Positions 42,653-54,232 of a stretch of 64,000 bases of DNA are shown here, piece after piece. Each line of letters begins with the position of its first letter. Position 1 is the stretch's first letter. The position numbers and the translations under genes are program-made. The notes beneath the pieces were generated by a model. It was not told the origin of the DNA and made no database searches. It was given only the letters and a program-made list of their open reading frames with translations. The stretch is from Rutpela maculata (Eukaryota; Arthropoda; Insecta; Coleoptera; Cerambycidae), in the NCBI GenBank assembly GCA_936432065.2, contig OW386289.2, positions 18,992,277 through 19,056,276 on the forward strand. Direction: 5' to 3'.

Positions 42653-43317
42653 TACAGGGTGCGCCACTTAAAACTCCCCAGACTTGTAACTTTTTTATTT
42701 TCGAAGCGATGACCATGTTGGACACATCAACTTGTAGACATTTTTAAAGCCTTTAAATATCCATACAGAGTGATTAATTTTTTTTTTTAATGGTTAAGAA
42801 AGGACACTTAATTTCTTTGAATATTTTTTTACCTCACCCTGTATATGGACTGTGTTATTATTTTCTTATAAAGGTTTTAATTAGCTTCAATTTATGTTAT
42901 TAAAATTAAAAAAACTAAAAAATAAAAAAATTGCAATTTCCTACTTAGTGCATTTTAATATAAGTTAGTTTTTAAAAATATTTTTTTTTATTTTTTGTTA
43001 CTGTTTATTACATTCCTTTCAAAGTAATTAAAAAAAAAATCAGTTTGGAGTGTTTTTAATTCCTTTCTCTAAAACCAAAAAGAATTTCGAATATGACGTA
43101 ATAATATAAATTGAAGCTAATTAAAACCTTTATAAAACAACATTAACGCAGTTCATGTACAGGGTGACGTAAAAAAATATTCAAGGAAATTAAGATTTCT
43201 TTCTTAACAATTTTTTCAAAAAATTTTTTTTTAATGCTTTAAAAATATCTACAATTTGATGTACCTTAAAAATAAGAAAATTACAAGCCTGGGGAGTTTT
43301 AAATGGTGCATCCCGTA
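42653..43317. mobile_element. MITE, 665 bp, long inverted arms
   Basis: The left end TACAGGGTGCGCCACTTAAA, then ACTCCCCAGACTTGTAA, is mirrored on the right by the inverse of TTACAAGCCTGGGGAGT, then TTTAAATGGTGCATCCCGTA. The inner arms also pair (ATTAGCTTCAATTTAT near 42881 against its inverse near 43106). The interior is AT-rich and noncoding. The TACAGGGTG start resembles the ends of the mariner-like transposon at 8748. Confidence 0.7.
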
Positions 43318-43820
43318 TATGAAATAGACTAATATTTCAATTATTTTCACAGATTGTGTAACTGATGTAGCAAATGTCAGAGTGACGAAGGCTGACCAAA
43401 AACGAGTACAATCAGAAACGACCCGAGAAATGTTTAACACTTATTGTAGATACTTAGTTAACTTGAATATAGATTAGTTACACAAAAGACACTAGTATTA
43501 ATCTCTCCTAAATCAACAGTTAATAAAATAAATTAAATGAAATTTGAGCTTTACTAAGAATGCAAGGCAAGGTAGGTAGGTGGGTATACATCATTGGAGA
43601 AGCAAAAATATCGTATAGCTGCTTTCTAAAAAACATATAGATGACAACCTCGAGGACAACGCTTAATGTCTGGTTTACCTACTGGGATATGCAGAGATTA
43701 AGATGGAATTGAAACTTTGTTGATACTAATTAACTTAGTTTAAACTGTCATTCAATTCGAGAATCTTTCCTAAGCTAATATATGTTGACAAATCAGACAA
43801 CCATATCTTACATTATATAC
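43318..43820. other. AT-rich DNA, no gene seen
   Basis: No convincing coding region. A 63-codon minus-strand frame at 43249-43440 lies partly in the MITE arm and has no recognisable motif. Confidence 0.5.
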
Positions 43821-44352
43821 TTTTTTTCTCTTTTTGATGTAGCATGTATTTGTTTTATATACCTACCATAATGTTCAAAATAGCACCCTATAGTATTTTT
43901 TAAATATTGATACTAGAGAACTGGATTCTTGGAGTTAAATATATGAATATAAATTCCTCATGAATTGTCCAGAAAAATTGATATTCTTTAGAAAATAACT
44001 GGAGGAGACATCAACTTTTATTTTTAAGTAGAATACCTCTGAACATTTTTAGAAAATTGGATAGTTTTATATTTTAAATATAACTATTTTTTACAAAAAA
44101 ATTTCATTCAAAATATAAAACTACTCGGCTCTCTAAATAAGGTATCCGACTTAAAAATAAAACTTGGTGTCAACTTTGGTAATTTTCTAAAGAAATATAT
44201 TTTTCTGTATAACTTATAAGGAACTTTATTCATATATCTAACTTTAAAAATCCAATTGTGTAGTATCAATATTTAAAAAGTGCTGAGATATGCTATTTTG
44301 AACATAGGTAGGTAGATAAAATATATACATGCTACATCATAAAGAGATAAAA
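43821..44352. repeat. Foldback element, about 530 bp
   Basis: Left-arm phrases GATGTAGCATGTAT, TGTTCAAAATAGCA, TTTTTAAATATTGATACTA and TTGATATTCTTTAGAAAA reappear inverted in the right arm in mirror order, with the centre near 44085. The arms are about 260 bp each and diverged. No coding capacity. Confidence 0.7.
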
Positions 44353-44660
44353 ATTATATAAGTTACGTAGCCTAAGGTCACTATCAAGTGGTTGAAAATA
44401 CATATATGCTACATCCTAAAGAGATAAAATTAGTTACGTATGCTTTACATAGCAAGTGGTAAAATATACATATACGCTACGTCATTTGTTCCATACCGTG
44501 TGGTTACAGTGTTACCTCTTCACTATGTAAAAATCATATGCACATGTTGCTGACATTTCGCAGAGTATGCACATATGATTATGCGTTACATTTTACATAG
44601 CACGTTACTTCTGCGAAACTTAGTTTACGTAGCATTTACATATATGCTATATATTTATGT
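44320..44660. repeat. Short direct repeats and an imperfect palindrome with TTACATA motifs
   Basis: ATGCTACATCATAAAGAGAT at 44328, ATGCTACATCCTAAAGAGAT at 44407 and ACGCTACGTCATTTG at 44474 form a diverged run of repeats about 70-80 bp apart. CTATGTAAAAATCATATGCA (44523) is mirrored around 44560 by TGCACATATGATTATGCG and TTTTACATAG. Confidence 0.5.
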
Positions 44661-44963
44661 TTGCTAGGTACAATTAGTCCAAAATCGAAAATTGAGATAA
44701 CATCAATTCTTTACGTTTTGAGATCCCAGGAACCCAAAAAGTGGGCTTTGAAAAATGTCTGTGTGTGTGTGTGTTTTAAATGTACATTCCTGAAACGTAT
44801 TAGTATACGTAACTTTTTATAGTATTTGAAATATAAAGTTTTTTTATAAGTTCTGTTTAATCCATTAAACATGCATTTTTTATCATTTCAAATGATTTAA
44901 TTTCTTATTGTTATTATATCCTACTTTAGACATATATTATTTAGTTCGTATTGCAATCTACAT
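44661..44963. other. AT-rich DNA, short (TG)n tract
   Basis: Noncoding. A (TG)n run lies near 44759-44774. Confidence 0.5.
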
Positions 44964-45202
44964 AAACATTAACTGTAAACAAAGTCAGCGAAGTATGTAA
45001 TCAAGTGCAAACACTGCATTTCTATAGTTGGCATATTTTTCCAGGCCAAGTTTAATATTTCATGTGTAACGTATAATTGTTTTTACTATTTGTCATTATG
45101 TTTTTATTTTCATTTAGTATAAATAGAATTTTATTTGCCTAAATAAATCAGTTTCAACTAGTTACTTGTTGTACTCATTTAACCAATCTTTCCAAGCCAC
45201 AA
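44964..45202 (+). repeat. Probable 5' LTR of the second BEL element
   Basis: The interval runs from TGTAAACAAAG to CCAAGCCACA, has a TATA-like GTATAAATAG at 45116-45125 and an AATAAA at 45143, and ends just before the leader. No second LTR is in the window, because the element is truncated, so the borders are inferred. Confidence 0.45.
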
Positions 45203-45816
45203 TTAGGAGGTGAGGCTGCCTGCAGGATTGATTTTTTACCACGATATCAAAAATCCCTACAGTCCACTGGTTCCAGAGCCAGTAACCTCAACTACCCTAC
45301 TACACCCTCACATGGTTTCGCCAGTGACCCGCTCAGCCCGAGCATCATTAAGAGATCGTACATTGGTCCTTCGAGCAAAAAATCAGTTGATACAACCGTA
45401 TCGTCCCCAAGAAGAACAAAAGAAAAAACAATCCAAATCAAACCAACCAAATCACCGGAAAGTCTATATTTTCCAAACAAACCCAAGAAAACAACCAAAA
45501 CCAACCTAATCAACCCTAGTCCACCCAAGCTAACAACCCATTCAGCCCGAGAAGAAGAAGAAGAAAATACAATCCAAATCAAACCAACCAAATCACCGAA
45601 AAGTCTACATTTTCCAAACGAACCCAAGAAAACAACCAAAACCAACCTAATCAACCCTAGCCCAAAACCCTAGCCCACCAGGCTAACACAAAGCAATCCA
45701 ATCCATTCAACCCGAGAACAAGAAGAAGAATACAACAAGACAATTCAATCCAACCCTAGGCAAAATCAAATCCTATCAACACCATTACACCGAAAATTAA
45801 ACTTTACTTAACCAAG
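45203..45816 (+). repeat. BEL leader with a 141-bp tandem duplication
   Basis: CAATCCAAATCAAACCAACC occurs at 45429 and 45570, followed in both by AAATCACCG, AAAGTCTA and CCAAGAAAACAACCAAAACC. The region is C/A-rich and lacks a long ATG-started frame matching gag; gag starts at 45817. Confidence 0.65.
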
Positions 45817-46991
45817 ATGTCATCCGAAAATGAGATGAGCTATCAACAAAATTCAGTCATTGAGGATCCAAACAACGACGCCGAGCAATCTATACAAATT
45901 AAACGTCAGATGCATCGGATGCAAGAACTAGACAAGACCATCCAACTAATTGACAAAGAGCTGCTCGAAGTCAATCCCAAAAAACGTTACGAGTTGCTGC
46001 TTGAAAGAATTAATATCCAGTGGAGTACCATCCAGGCCCTACACGAAGATATCATGATTCACGAAACCAGGTTCCAGTTCAACTATTTCGGAGATGAGAA
46101 GTACCAGGAAGCAGGACAACGATACGACAAAGCCGTAACAAATCTTTCAAGCAAGATCGACGCAGTTTCCCCCATCCCTGATGCAATCAGACCCAACCTG
46201 CACCTTCCAAAAATCTCAATTCCATTCTTAGATGGAAACTATAAGGACTGGCCTACCTTCAACGACATATTCCTGAAACTCATTCATTCAAACATGTCCT
46301 TGTCCAACGTCGAGAAGATGCAGTATCTCAAAACCCACGTCCTAGGCGAGCCAAGCAGAATGATTCAACATCTCCAAGTCACAGATGCAAACTATGATGC
46401 AGTTTGGTATTACTGAAAATAAGATACGAAAACAGTCGACTTTTAGTATCCAAGCTAATTGACAAAATCTTGGATATACCCCCAATGCAAAGCGAGTCCA
46501 TACACAAATTAAGGCAGCTACACGACACTACCACTGAATGTTTAAAGGCACTTGAAAACGTAGGCATTAGCACTACGTCTTGGGGGCCACTAGTTTCTCG
46601 CATCATCACCAGAAGATGGGACGCAGAGACCAATCGGCTATATGAACAATCCCTCAAGGCCCCACATATGGTGTAAGAATTCAAGGAGATGATGGAGTTC
46701 CTGGCGAGAAAATTCCAGTCCCTTGAGTTCACTGCTATAGCCAAAAACATGTTACCCAGCAATGGTCAGAACAGCGGCAATAACTTCAACTCTTGTAGGT
46801 ATTGCAAGCGACAACACAACATGTATGCCTGCCCACAATTCTGGAATGTGGCCATCAACGAAAAGATTCAAGCAGCCAAAGACAGACGCCTCTGCCTCAA
46901 TTGCCTAAATCATGACTCCAGAGTCAAATGCAGAAGTCAAAAGCGATGCCAAATTTGCGGGCATCAACACCACACAATGCTTCACAGATAA
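45817..46991 (+). pseudogene. gag: Second BEL element: gag, frameshifted
   Basis: Starts ATGTCATCCGAAAATGAG. Helical N-terminal part (MQELDKTIQLIDKELLEVNP), then the Pao-type region (LPKISIPFLDGNYKDWPTFN, DIFLKLIHSNMSLSNVEKMQ). A frame change near 46404 leads to SESIHKLRQLHDTTTECLKA. An in-frame TAA at 46674 is followed in the same frame by EFKEMMEFLARKFQSLE and the zinc-knuckle region (CRYCKRQHNMYAC, CLNCLNHDSRVKC, CQICGHQHHTMLH). The family and order match the minus-strand BEL element, but the sequences are only distantly similar. Confidence 0.75.
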
Positions 46992-47400
46992 TCCACATCA
47001 AGACCAGCAAGAGCGCCCCTCTGCTACAACCTCGAGGGTTGCTACACATACTATTATGGCAGCCGAACAAACAATCATGGAAGAACAGTCATCATCCAGC
47101 AGCCATGTTGGGAGACAAGATCACACAGTCCTATTAGCCACCGCTCTGATTCGTATCAAATCATTATCAGAGACCCCAGAATACCTACGAGAGCTAATTG
47201 ACCCTGGCTCTCAGTCATCGTTCATAACAGAAAGAGCCGCTCAGTCACTTGGAATAACCAGACAGAAAATCAGAGCAGAAGTAATTGGACTGGGCGAAGG
47301 AAGACTCAAGACATCAAGAACGAAGATTCAAGCTGAAGTCTGCCCACGGTTTCCTAGTCTTTTCTCCGTAAACGTCAATTTTCTAGTACTGCCTAAATGA
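46992..47400 (+). pseudogene. Second BEL element: aspartic protease, active site altered
   Basis: The frame open from about 46912 to 47400 carries TALIRIKSLSETPEYLREL, then IDPGSQSSFITERAAQSL. BEL proteases normally read D-S-G at this site; here the triplet at 47202-47204 gives Pro, so the catalytic loop is D-P-G. The C-terminal part (KIQAEVCPRFPSLFSVNVNF) fits the family. The following RT region is in a different frame. Confidence 0.7.
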
Positions 47401-48718
47401 CGCAAGCCATGCCAACATACGAGCTAGAAGACATAAATGAGCAGCAATGGAAAAACCAAATCCTCGCTGACCTCACACATAAGAGACTTGGACTAATTGA
47501 CGCCATTCTCGGAGCTGAGGAATATGGAAAAATTGTTCTGCGAGGGTCACAGGAAACCGAGGATGGTCTCCTAGGCCAACAAACAGAACTGGGGTGGATA
47601 CTGTCAGGCAACGTTAAGCAAACCCAGCCTAACAATATTAACATCATCAGCATAATAAGCCGCACTGAAGAAGATGAACAGCTAACAAAATCTTGGGATA
47701 TAGAAGAAGTCTTGGTCCAGAGAATCCTGTCCCCAGATGACACAGTATGTGAAGAACATTTCTCCAAAACGACGACAAGAAGCACAGATGAAACCTACAC
47801 CGTCCAAATTCCCCTTAAAGACAATTCCTCTACATTGGGAGATTCCAAACCCCCAAGCGATCGCCAGACTGCTACAACTAGAAAAGAAATTATCAAAAGA
47901 GAAAGAACTTGCAAAACAATATAAAGAATTCATGAAGAGTATCTGAGTCTTAGTCATATGAAAGAGGTTATTCCGAACCAAATGGATAACAAAAAATACT
48001 ACATTCCACACCACCATGTGGTTAAGGAATCCAGTACTACTACAAAACTCCGAGTAGTTTTTGACGCCTCCTGCAAAACATCCAGAGGCGTCAGCCTCAA
48101 CGATTTAATGTACGTTGGCCCAAGATTACAACAAGAATTGGTCGATATTTTATTGCGTTGGAGAAAGCACAAAATAGTCCTTACTGCCGACATCGAGAAA
48201 ATGCATCGCAATATCAAAATTACCAATGAAGACCAAAGGCTTCATAGAATACTCTGGAGATTCGACAACTCCGAGCCAATTCACGAATTCAGCCTCACAA
48301 CTGTAACCTATGAAACAACTGCGCTGCACCATATCTAGCCGTAAAAACACCTCAGCAATTGGCCATGGATCAAAGAGACGTATTTCTTAATTCCTCGGAA
48401 GTCGTCATGAGAGATTTCTATGTTGGCGATCTATTATCAGGAGCCAACACCATGAAAGAAGCCATCCAAATGCAATCAGAATTAATAGCCCTATTAAAAT
48501 CTGGAGGTTTCTCCTTGAGGAAGTGGTCTAGCAATAAGCCACAGGTACTGCAAGAGGTACCAGAAGAACTAAGAGATCAAGATGCCCTAGAGATAACCGA
48601 AGATAAAAGGAAAAAATCCTTGGAAATTCACTGGGCACCCTATGATGACACGTTCCGGTTTAAGGCAGACACAGCTTGCCAACAAAAACTTACAAAACGC
48701 AACATCTGTCACAGATAG
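47397..48718 (+). pseudogene. Second BEL element: reverse transcriptase, catalytic motif lost
   Basis: The first piece (47397-47924) covers the protease-RT linker (LGLIDAILGAEEYGKIVLRG, LGWILSGNV). The second (47958-48338) has the RT fingers/palm (STTTKLRVVFDASCKTSRGV, LTADIEKMHRNIKI, SLTTVTYETTALHH). The third (48359-48718) carries MRDFYVGDLLSGA where active enzymes read YVDD; the changed codon is at 48425-48427. Frame changes and stops separate the pieces. The enzyme would be inactive even if the frame were restored. Confidence 0.75.
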
Positions 48719-49439
48719 CTAAACTGTTTGATCCACTGGGATGGCTAGCTCCTGTAACCATAAAGGCCAAACTACTAATCCAAGAGTTTTGATTGCAAGA
48801 CTTGGAATGGGATCAGTCAGTTCCAGAGGATGCTGCAGCAAAATGGACATCTTTCAATGACCAGCTAAAAATCACAGAAGACATCCATCTGCCACGATGA
48901 ATAAACTACAACAATACAACCGACCTACAACTACATGGTTTTTGCAACAGTTCGGAAAGGGCCTATGGAGCGCAGTCATATACTCCGTAGTGACGAACAA
49001 CCTAGGAGAGACAACAATCACCCTTTTGGTGGCCAAATCCAAGGTTGCACCGGCTAGAGCAAAAACAACCATACTAAGACTGGAGCTCTGTGCCGCTGTG
49101 CTACTCGCCAAACTAATGAAGAGAACGATAACCGCCTTAGAGATCCAGAAAGTACGAACCTTTGCATGGACAGATTTGATGATCACTCTAGCTTGGATCA
49201 AAGGTGACGCATCCAGATGGAAAACATTAGTTGCCAACCGAGTAGCTGAGATAAATAAACCCCTGCCCACTCAATCGTGGCACCACGTATCCACAGATTA
49301 CAATCCAGCAGATCTATTCTCTCGAAGTGTAGGTCCTGCGAGAATCAAAGGAAACGAAATTTGGTGGAATGGTCTAAAATGGCCTTTGGACAACAATCAA
49401 TGGCCCAAGCAAGCAAGCATCACACAATGGAAGAAATAA
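48719..49439 (+). pseudogene. Second BEL element: RNase H region
   Basis: Family-typical phrases are LFDPLGWLAP (about 48725-48755, in another frame), LLVAKSKVAPARAKTTILRL and ELCAAVLLAKLMKR, then FAWTDLMITLAWIKGDASRW and the C-terminal STDYNPADLFSRSV. The catalytic Asp of WTD is kept (DLM in place of the usual DSM). Frame breaks near 48890 detach it from RT. Confidence 0.7.
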
Positions 49440-50263
49440 CACACTGTTACCACGTGACCGTGCAAAAAAATGAGAATTTAATCATTAATAGGATCTCCTC
49501 CTTAACAAGGATGATTCGTGTATTGTCATATTGCAAAAGATTTATTAACCATGCACGAAACCTTACAAAGCAAACCGGGCACCTTACTGTGCAAGAATTA
49601 GACACCACGCTGCAACAACTTATTAAGATAACTCAACACAAAAAATGGAAAGGAGAAGTCCAGAAGCTACAACATACTAAGCCCATAGACAAGGACAGCA
49701 ATATTTAAATGTAAATCTCTGGGTTGACCAAAACGGCATATTGCGAGTAGGAGGAAGATTAAGACACTCCCCAATCCAGTATGAATACACCTCTCAAAAC
49801 CTCTTAAAACTAGTAATTCAGGATGCCCATCACAACACGCTACATGGAGGAAACCAATTGACCCTAACATATACACGAAGAAGGTTCTGGATTATCAATG
49901 GAAAAAGAGCCGTTCGTTCCATCCTCAGCAAATGTATCAAATGCACTCGCTATAAAGCCCGAACAGCTAACCAGCTAATGGGAGATCTTCCTGCACCCAG
50001 AGTTACACCATGTCCTCCCTTCCTGCATTCTGGAGTAGACTACGCAGGTCCTATTCAAATAAGGGCTAGTAAAGGCAGAGGATACAAATCATATAAAGGT
50101 TACATAGCCATTTTTGTATGCTTGTCAATAAAGGCTATTCATCTGGAAGTAGTAAGCGACATGACCATAGATGCATTAATGGCAGCATTCCGCAGATTCA
50201 CCGCTAGAAGAGGTTGATGTGCGCACATGTACAGTGACAATGGGACCAATTTTGTCCAATAAT
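49440..50263 (+). pseudogene. Second BEL element: integrase, truncated
   Basis: The zinc-binding region is readable (HHNTLHGGNQLTLTYTRRRF, CIKCTRYKARTANQLMGDLP). The catalytic core starts with HSGVDYAGPI and YIAIFVCLSIKAIHLEVVSD. A TGA at 50215-50217 interrupts the frame after FTARRG; the same frame then reads HMYSDNGTNFV, holding the second catalytic Asp, and similarity ends at about 50263. The third catalytic residue and the C-terminal domain are absent. Confidence 0.75.
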
Positions 50264-50280
50264 ACTAATACCAATTGACC

Positions 50281-50307
<27 letters not shown>
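50281..50307. repeat. (TAA)n microsatellite, first of the array
   Basis: Nine AAT triplets. A 177-bp noncoding piece follows (50308-50484) and ends in a second short tract, AATAATAATAAT (50485-50497). Confidence 0.9.
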
Positions 50308-50311
<4 letters not shown>

Positions 50312-50484
50312 AGTATTACTTGAAACCTGTGGAATAGTCAGAAAAGTGTTAAACATCTAAGTCTCATAAATTATAATTTACCTACAGTATATACTTACCA
50401 CCATCATTAAAATAATTACCATATCCTTGTACAAATGTACCGGAATGGAAATCTAAACCAAAGCATGAACTTTGTGGAATCCGT
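50308..50484. other. Noncoding fragment between two TAA tracts
   Basis: A 177-bp AT-rich piece without coding capacity. Its placement between TAA tracts suggests the 3' UTR remnant of an R4-type insertion, but no homology to the other copies is visible. Confidence 0.35.
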
Positions 50485-50578
50485 AAATAATAATAATCTA
50501 TCTAGCCTTTGGTGAGTAGCGCCACCACTTACTCCAGCTGGGGATGCAAAATCGAACCGGCAGCCCTAGCGCATCCGG

Positions 50579-50600
50579 GAGGGGAGAGCATCTTCCCCTC
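50579..50600 (+). promoter_or_regulatory. 5' UTR stem-loop, conserved between copies A and D
   Basis: GAGGGGA and TCCCCTC form a stem around a short loop. Copy D has GAGGGGAA/TTCCCCTC at 56623-56645 with a different loop sequence, so the stem is kept while the loop changes. Its role is unknown; a structural RNA role at the 5' end is plausible. Confidence 0.45.
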
Positions 50601-50751
50601 TGGTGTCGGCCGTGGGCTTGCTGGGCTAACCACCCACAAGCCCAAACCTCCGGTTCCTATTGGCCGAGGACAGGGCCCCCACGATCGACCCCGTTCGGAT
50701 AGGGGTCAAGGGCAAGGTGGTGGGGCCCAACAAAATCGACAGCCCATTGTT

Positions 50752-53700
50752 GACAACCGCGATGAACAAGGATGCTTTGAGTGGACAGATGAACTGAGGG
50801 ACGACCTTATGCAGTGCTACGAAAGCAGTGAGCCCGCGCGAAGGGGATACATGGGGCGAATGCACGTTCTGTGGTGTGCAAGGCACCCAGAACACAACGC
50901 CTTCACGCCACAAAACCTGCGTGATTATGTGTCCCACCTTCGTCGCAGGGGCTACGTGAGAACTGCTCCTCAGCCGATGAATGAGGTGGCCGAAGGTCCA
51001 CCGAATGAACCGGTTGAGGTTGCAGTCCCAGTCGTTCCACCAGTACCAGAGGGCCTCAGTACCAGAAGGGGGTTGCACAACATAAAACCCCCCGGGCCAC
51101 AAGATCTGGCCAGAGTGGATGCGGAACTTCGTGCAGCGCTACCAGAAGAGGCTGACATCTGGCACATAAATTGTGCCGTGTATGCTGCCGCTCAACGCTT
51201 GTCTCAGGTGGAGAGGCGGAACAGTGCTTCTCCACAAGAGAGAGCGAGACGGCGCATACACAAGATGGAAGCCAAGATCCGGTCGGCGAGGCAACACGCA
51301 TCCCGTATCCAATGTGTGATGGACTATATGGCGGCCAATAGGCCTTTCACGCCTAAAGTGCGGCGAGTAGCTGCTAACTTAAGACGCGTCCATCACACAC
51401 TCAATGGGGCAGTGCTACAAACCACCAAACAGCACTGCCTCGACAGGATACGGATGCTAGTGTCTTGTAAGAAGTCACTAGTGAGGCGGGCGAGGGGGCT
51501 AGCGGAAAATCAACTTTTCCGAAAAAAGCCCTCGCGCCTTTTCGAACCGCCTCAGCGTGTTGCTGAAAATCCGCCGACTGCAGATCAGGTGGAAAACTTC
51601 TGGAAAACGTTGTACGAACAGAAGCTTCCACTCAACAGAGACTCTCCAGCCCTGGCACACTTTGAAACCTTTTGTCAAAGGTTTCAGCAACCACAACAGG
51701 TGTGCAACCGATAACCCCAGAAGAGATTCGAAGAGCTCTTGAGGGCTCTAAGAACTTTGCTGCTCCAGGTCCCGACGGGATCAATAATTTTTGGTGGAAA
51801 AAATTATCCAGTACCCACCACCATTTAGCCAGAATTTTCAATTCATGGCTAAATGGGGAGCAGCAAATTCCTTCTTGGGTTGTCGAGGGGCGGACAGTGC
51901 TGATCCCGAAGAACGGAGATTTGTCTAACCCAAAGAACTACCGGCCGATAACCTGTTTAAACGCATGTTACAAGGTGTTTACGCGCATCTTGTACATGCG
52001 GGTGCTCCACGCAGTTGAACCGGTTTACGAGCGGATATATGAGCAACGAGGGTCAAAGAGAGGTGTCGCTGGCTGCAAGGAGAACCTGCTGATTGACAGG
52101 TGTGTCACGCAGGACTCCATGCAGTATAAACGCAACCTCTCCATGGCCTGGATCGACTACCGCAAGGCATTTGACATGACATCGCACGAGCTTATTGTAC
52201 ACTTGCTCTGATGTCTTGCGGTACCTGGTCCCGTAGTGAGATGCATCGAAGAACTGATGCCGCTCTGGAGGACTCGCTTTACCATTACATCGGGTAATGA
52301 TAGAGTCCAGACGGAGTCGGTAACATTCAGAAGGGGAGTATTTCAGGGAGACTCCCTTAGCCCCCTTCTATTTTGCATCTCATTACTGCCATTATCCGTT
52401 TCGCTCCGGAAAACCCGTGGATACAACTGCGGTACCCCTGGCGATAGGAGGCATAAGGTCACCCATCTGTTTTATATGGATGACCTTAAACTTTATGCCT
52501 CCGGAGAGAGGGACCTACACCAGTCCCTCAGGGTGGTACAGGAGTACACGCAGGCTGTCGGCATGGAGTTCGGATTAGACAAATGTGCACTGGTCCATCT
52601 CAAGAGAGGACGATGCGGGAACTACGGAGAGGACGCGCAGCTCGTGGACGGAAGCATCTTACATCATCTAGATGCCGGAGAGTCGTACACTTACTTGGGT
52701 GTCGAGCAACGCTCCACCCAAGAAGTGAGTGTAGTGAAAAACGCTCTCCGCGGCAAGTATCAGCACCGACTCCGACAGATCTGGTCTTCAAAGCTGTCGG
52801 GGAAGAACAAGGTGGCTGCTACCAACATGCTTGCCGTTCCGATCCTTCTCTACTCCTTTGGAGTAGTGAAATGGACTCAAGAAGAGTTGCGTCAACTCGA
52901 CGTAGGAACCCGCAAGAAGATGCATCTCAATAGGAGTTTGCATCCTAAATCGTCTGTTCCACGGCTATACCTCCCACGACATCGGGGAGGCCGTGGACTC
53001 TTGAGTTTGGAGAGTCTCCATAATAGGATGGTTCTGGATGGAGCCTGTAAGGTCATCAGGAGTTCGGATCCCCTCCTCTGCATAGTCCGAGACCATGAAA
53101 ATGCAGGGGTAGGAGCCTTTCTGTTTAGGGCAGCACAGAGAGCAGCCGATGAACTTGGTCTCTCCTTCGACGTCGAGCGGGTAAATCGCGACTCTGTCAC
53201 CGAGTTGGAACCTGCTCGGCGAAAAGCCCAAATTAAAGCTGCAGAACACAACAGCTTTCTGCAGCTTCACACGGATAAGCCAATGCATGGAGTTTTCTAT
53301 AAAAATATAGAAAAGCTTGGCTTATCCGAAAGGCTGACCTTTGCCTTCTTAAGGTCAGCCGGGCTGAAGTCTGAGACCGAGGGATTCATAATGGCTTGCC
53401 AGGATAGTGTATTTAACACCCTCGTCTATCGTAGTCGTGTCATGGGTATAGAGGTCCCTGATGTCAGCTGCAGGGCCTGCCGCAGGGCGTCAGAGACTCT
53501 TATGCACTTGCTGTCGGCTTGCCCGACATATGCAGTCTCGGCCTATATCCAAAGGCACGACGGAGCATTACGAGTGCTTTACTACCATTTAAGGCACTCG
53601 TATGGGATAGACGAAACACCAGTGCTGCCTTACGCTCCGGGGGATATTGAGTCCGTTGTGGGAAATGAGAAGTGTCTAATTTATTGGAACTACTCTTTTC

Positions 53701-54065
53701 CCACCGTCAGGCAAATACAAGCCAACAAGCCTGACGTAGTACTCCTCGACCATCAACTCAAGACAATGTTCGTCGTGGAGTTCTCGGCTCCCGCGGAGAA
53801 CAACATTGTCTTGAAGGAGGAGGAAAAACGGACAAAATATCGAGATCTGCTCTTCGAACTCCGCAGACTGTATCCAGACCATACTGTTAAGATAGTGGTA
53901 CTGATTATAGGAGCCCTCGGTGGAACGAGACACACACTGCTTTCGGAACTTAAGATCATACCGGCATGCCGAAACTCGGCAGAGGTCTTAGCCGGCAGAA
54001 TGCAGAAGGCCGTCATTCTCGGTTCATTACGTCTGCTCAGGGCACACGATTCCCGGACCCAGTAG
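50752..54065 (+). pseudogene. Dong copy A: RT-endonuclease ORF with frameshift and stop
   Basis: Same protein as copy D. An N-terminal Myb-like region (FEWTDELRDDLMQCYESSEP, then QNLRDYVSHLRRRGYV) is followed by the RT (VVEGRTVLIPKNGDLSNPKN, GVFQGDSLSPLLFCISLLPL, FYMDD at 52473-52484). At the C-terminus are a CCHC motif (CRACRRASETLMHLLSAC) and a restriction-like endonuclease (NKPDVVLLDHQLKTMFVVEF). Lesions: one C missing near 51706 compared with copy D, and TGA at 52209-52211 where D has AGA. The frame is open upstream to 50509, without an ATG. Confidence 0.85.
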
Positions 54066-54164
54066 TCACTCACCCCACGGGCGTGGGGAGTGGCTACCGG
54101 TACTACCAGCTCCCCTCTGTGAGGGTCGGAGCCACAGAGAAGGGTGACTGGTTTTTAGCTAGCT

Positions 54165-54175
54165 AAAAAAAAAAA

Positions 54176-54231
<56 letters not shown>

Positions 54232-54232
54232 G
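54165..54232. repeat. Poly(A) tail and (TAA)n tract after copy A
   Basis: A13 (54165-54177) followed by about 18 TAA triplets. Confidence 0.95.

Larger units (their letters stand above)
45203..50263 (+). mobile_element. Second BEL/Pao element, decayed and 3'-truncated
   Basis: Plus-strand order: leader, gag, protease, RT, RNase H, integrase. It stops inside the integrase at about 50263, soon after SDNGTNF, where a (TAA)n-bearing region begins. Many stops and frameshifts plus two mutated active sites show long decay. No 3' LTR is present. Confidence 0.8.
50498..54164 (+). mobile_element. R4/Dong LINE copy A, longest 5' end
   Basis: Lies between TAA tracts and ends in A13 then (TAA)n. It has the most complete 5' region of the array, then the RT-endonuclease ORF, which is broken by one deletion and one nonsense change. 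The 3' UTR is about 100 bp and ends GGGTGACTGGTTTTTAGC. Confidence 0.85.

Noticed and set aside
45210..45509. 99-codon frame in the BEL leader
   Set aside because: C/A-rich low-complexity translation overlapping a tandem duplication; gag with its family motifs starts later at 45817.
50626..53288. Long minus-strand frames opposite Dong copies A and F
   Set aside because: They recur at the same offsets in each copy because the sense strand is a conserved GC-richer ORF; the sense frame carries all motifs.
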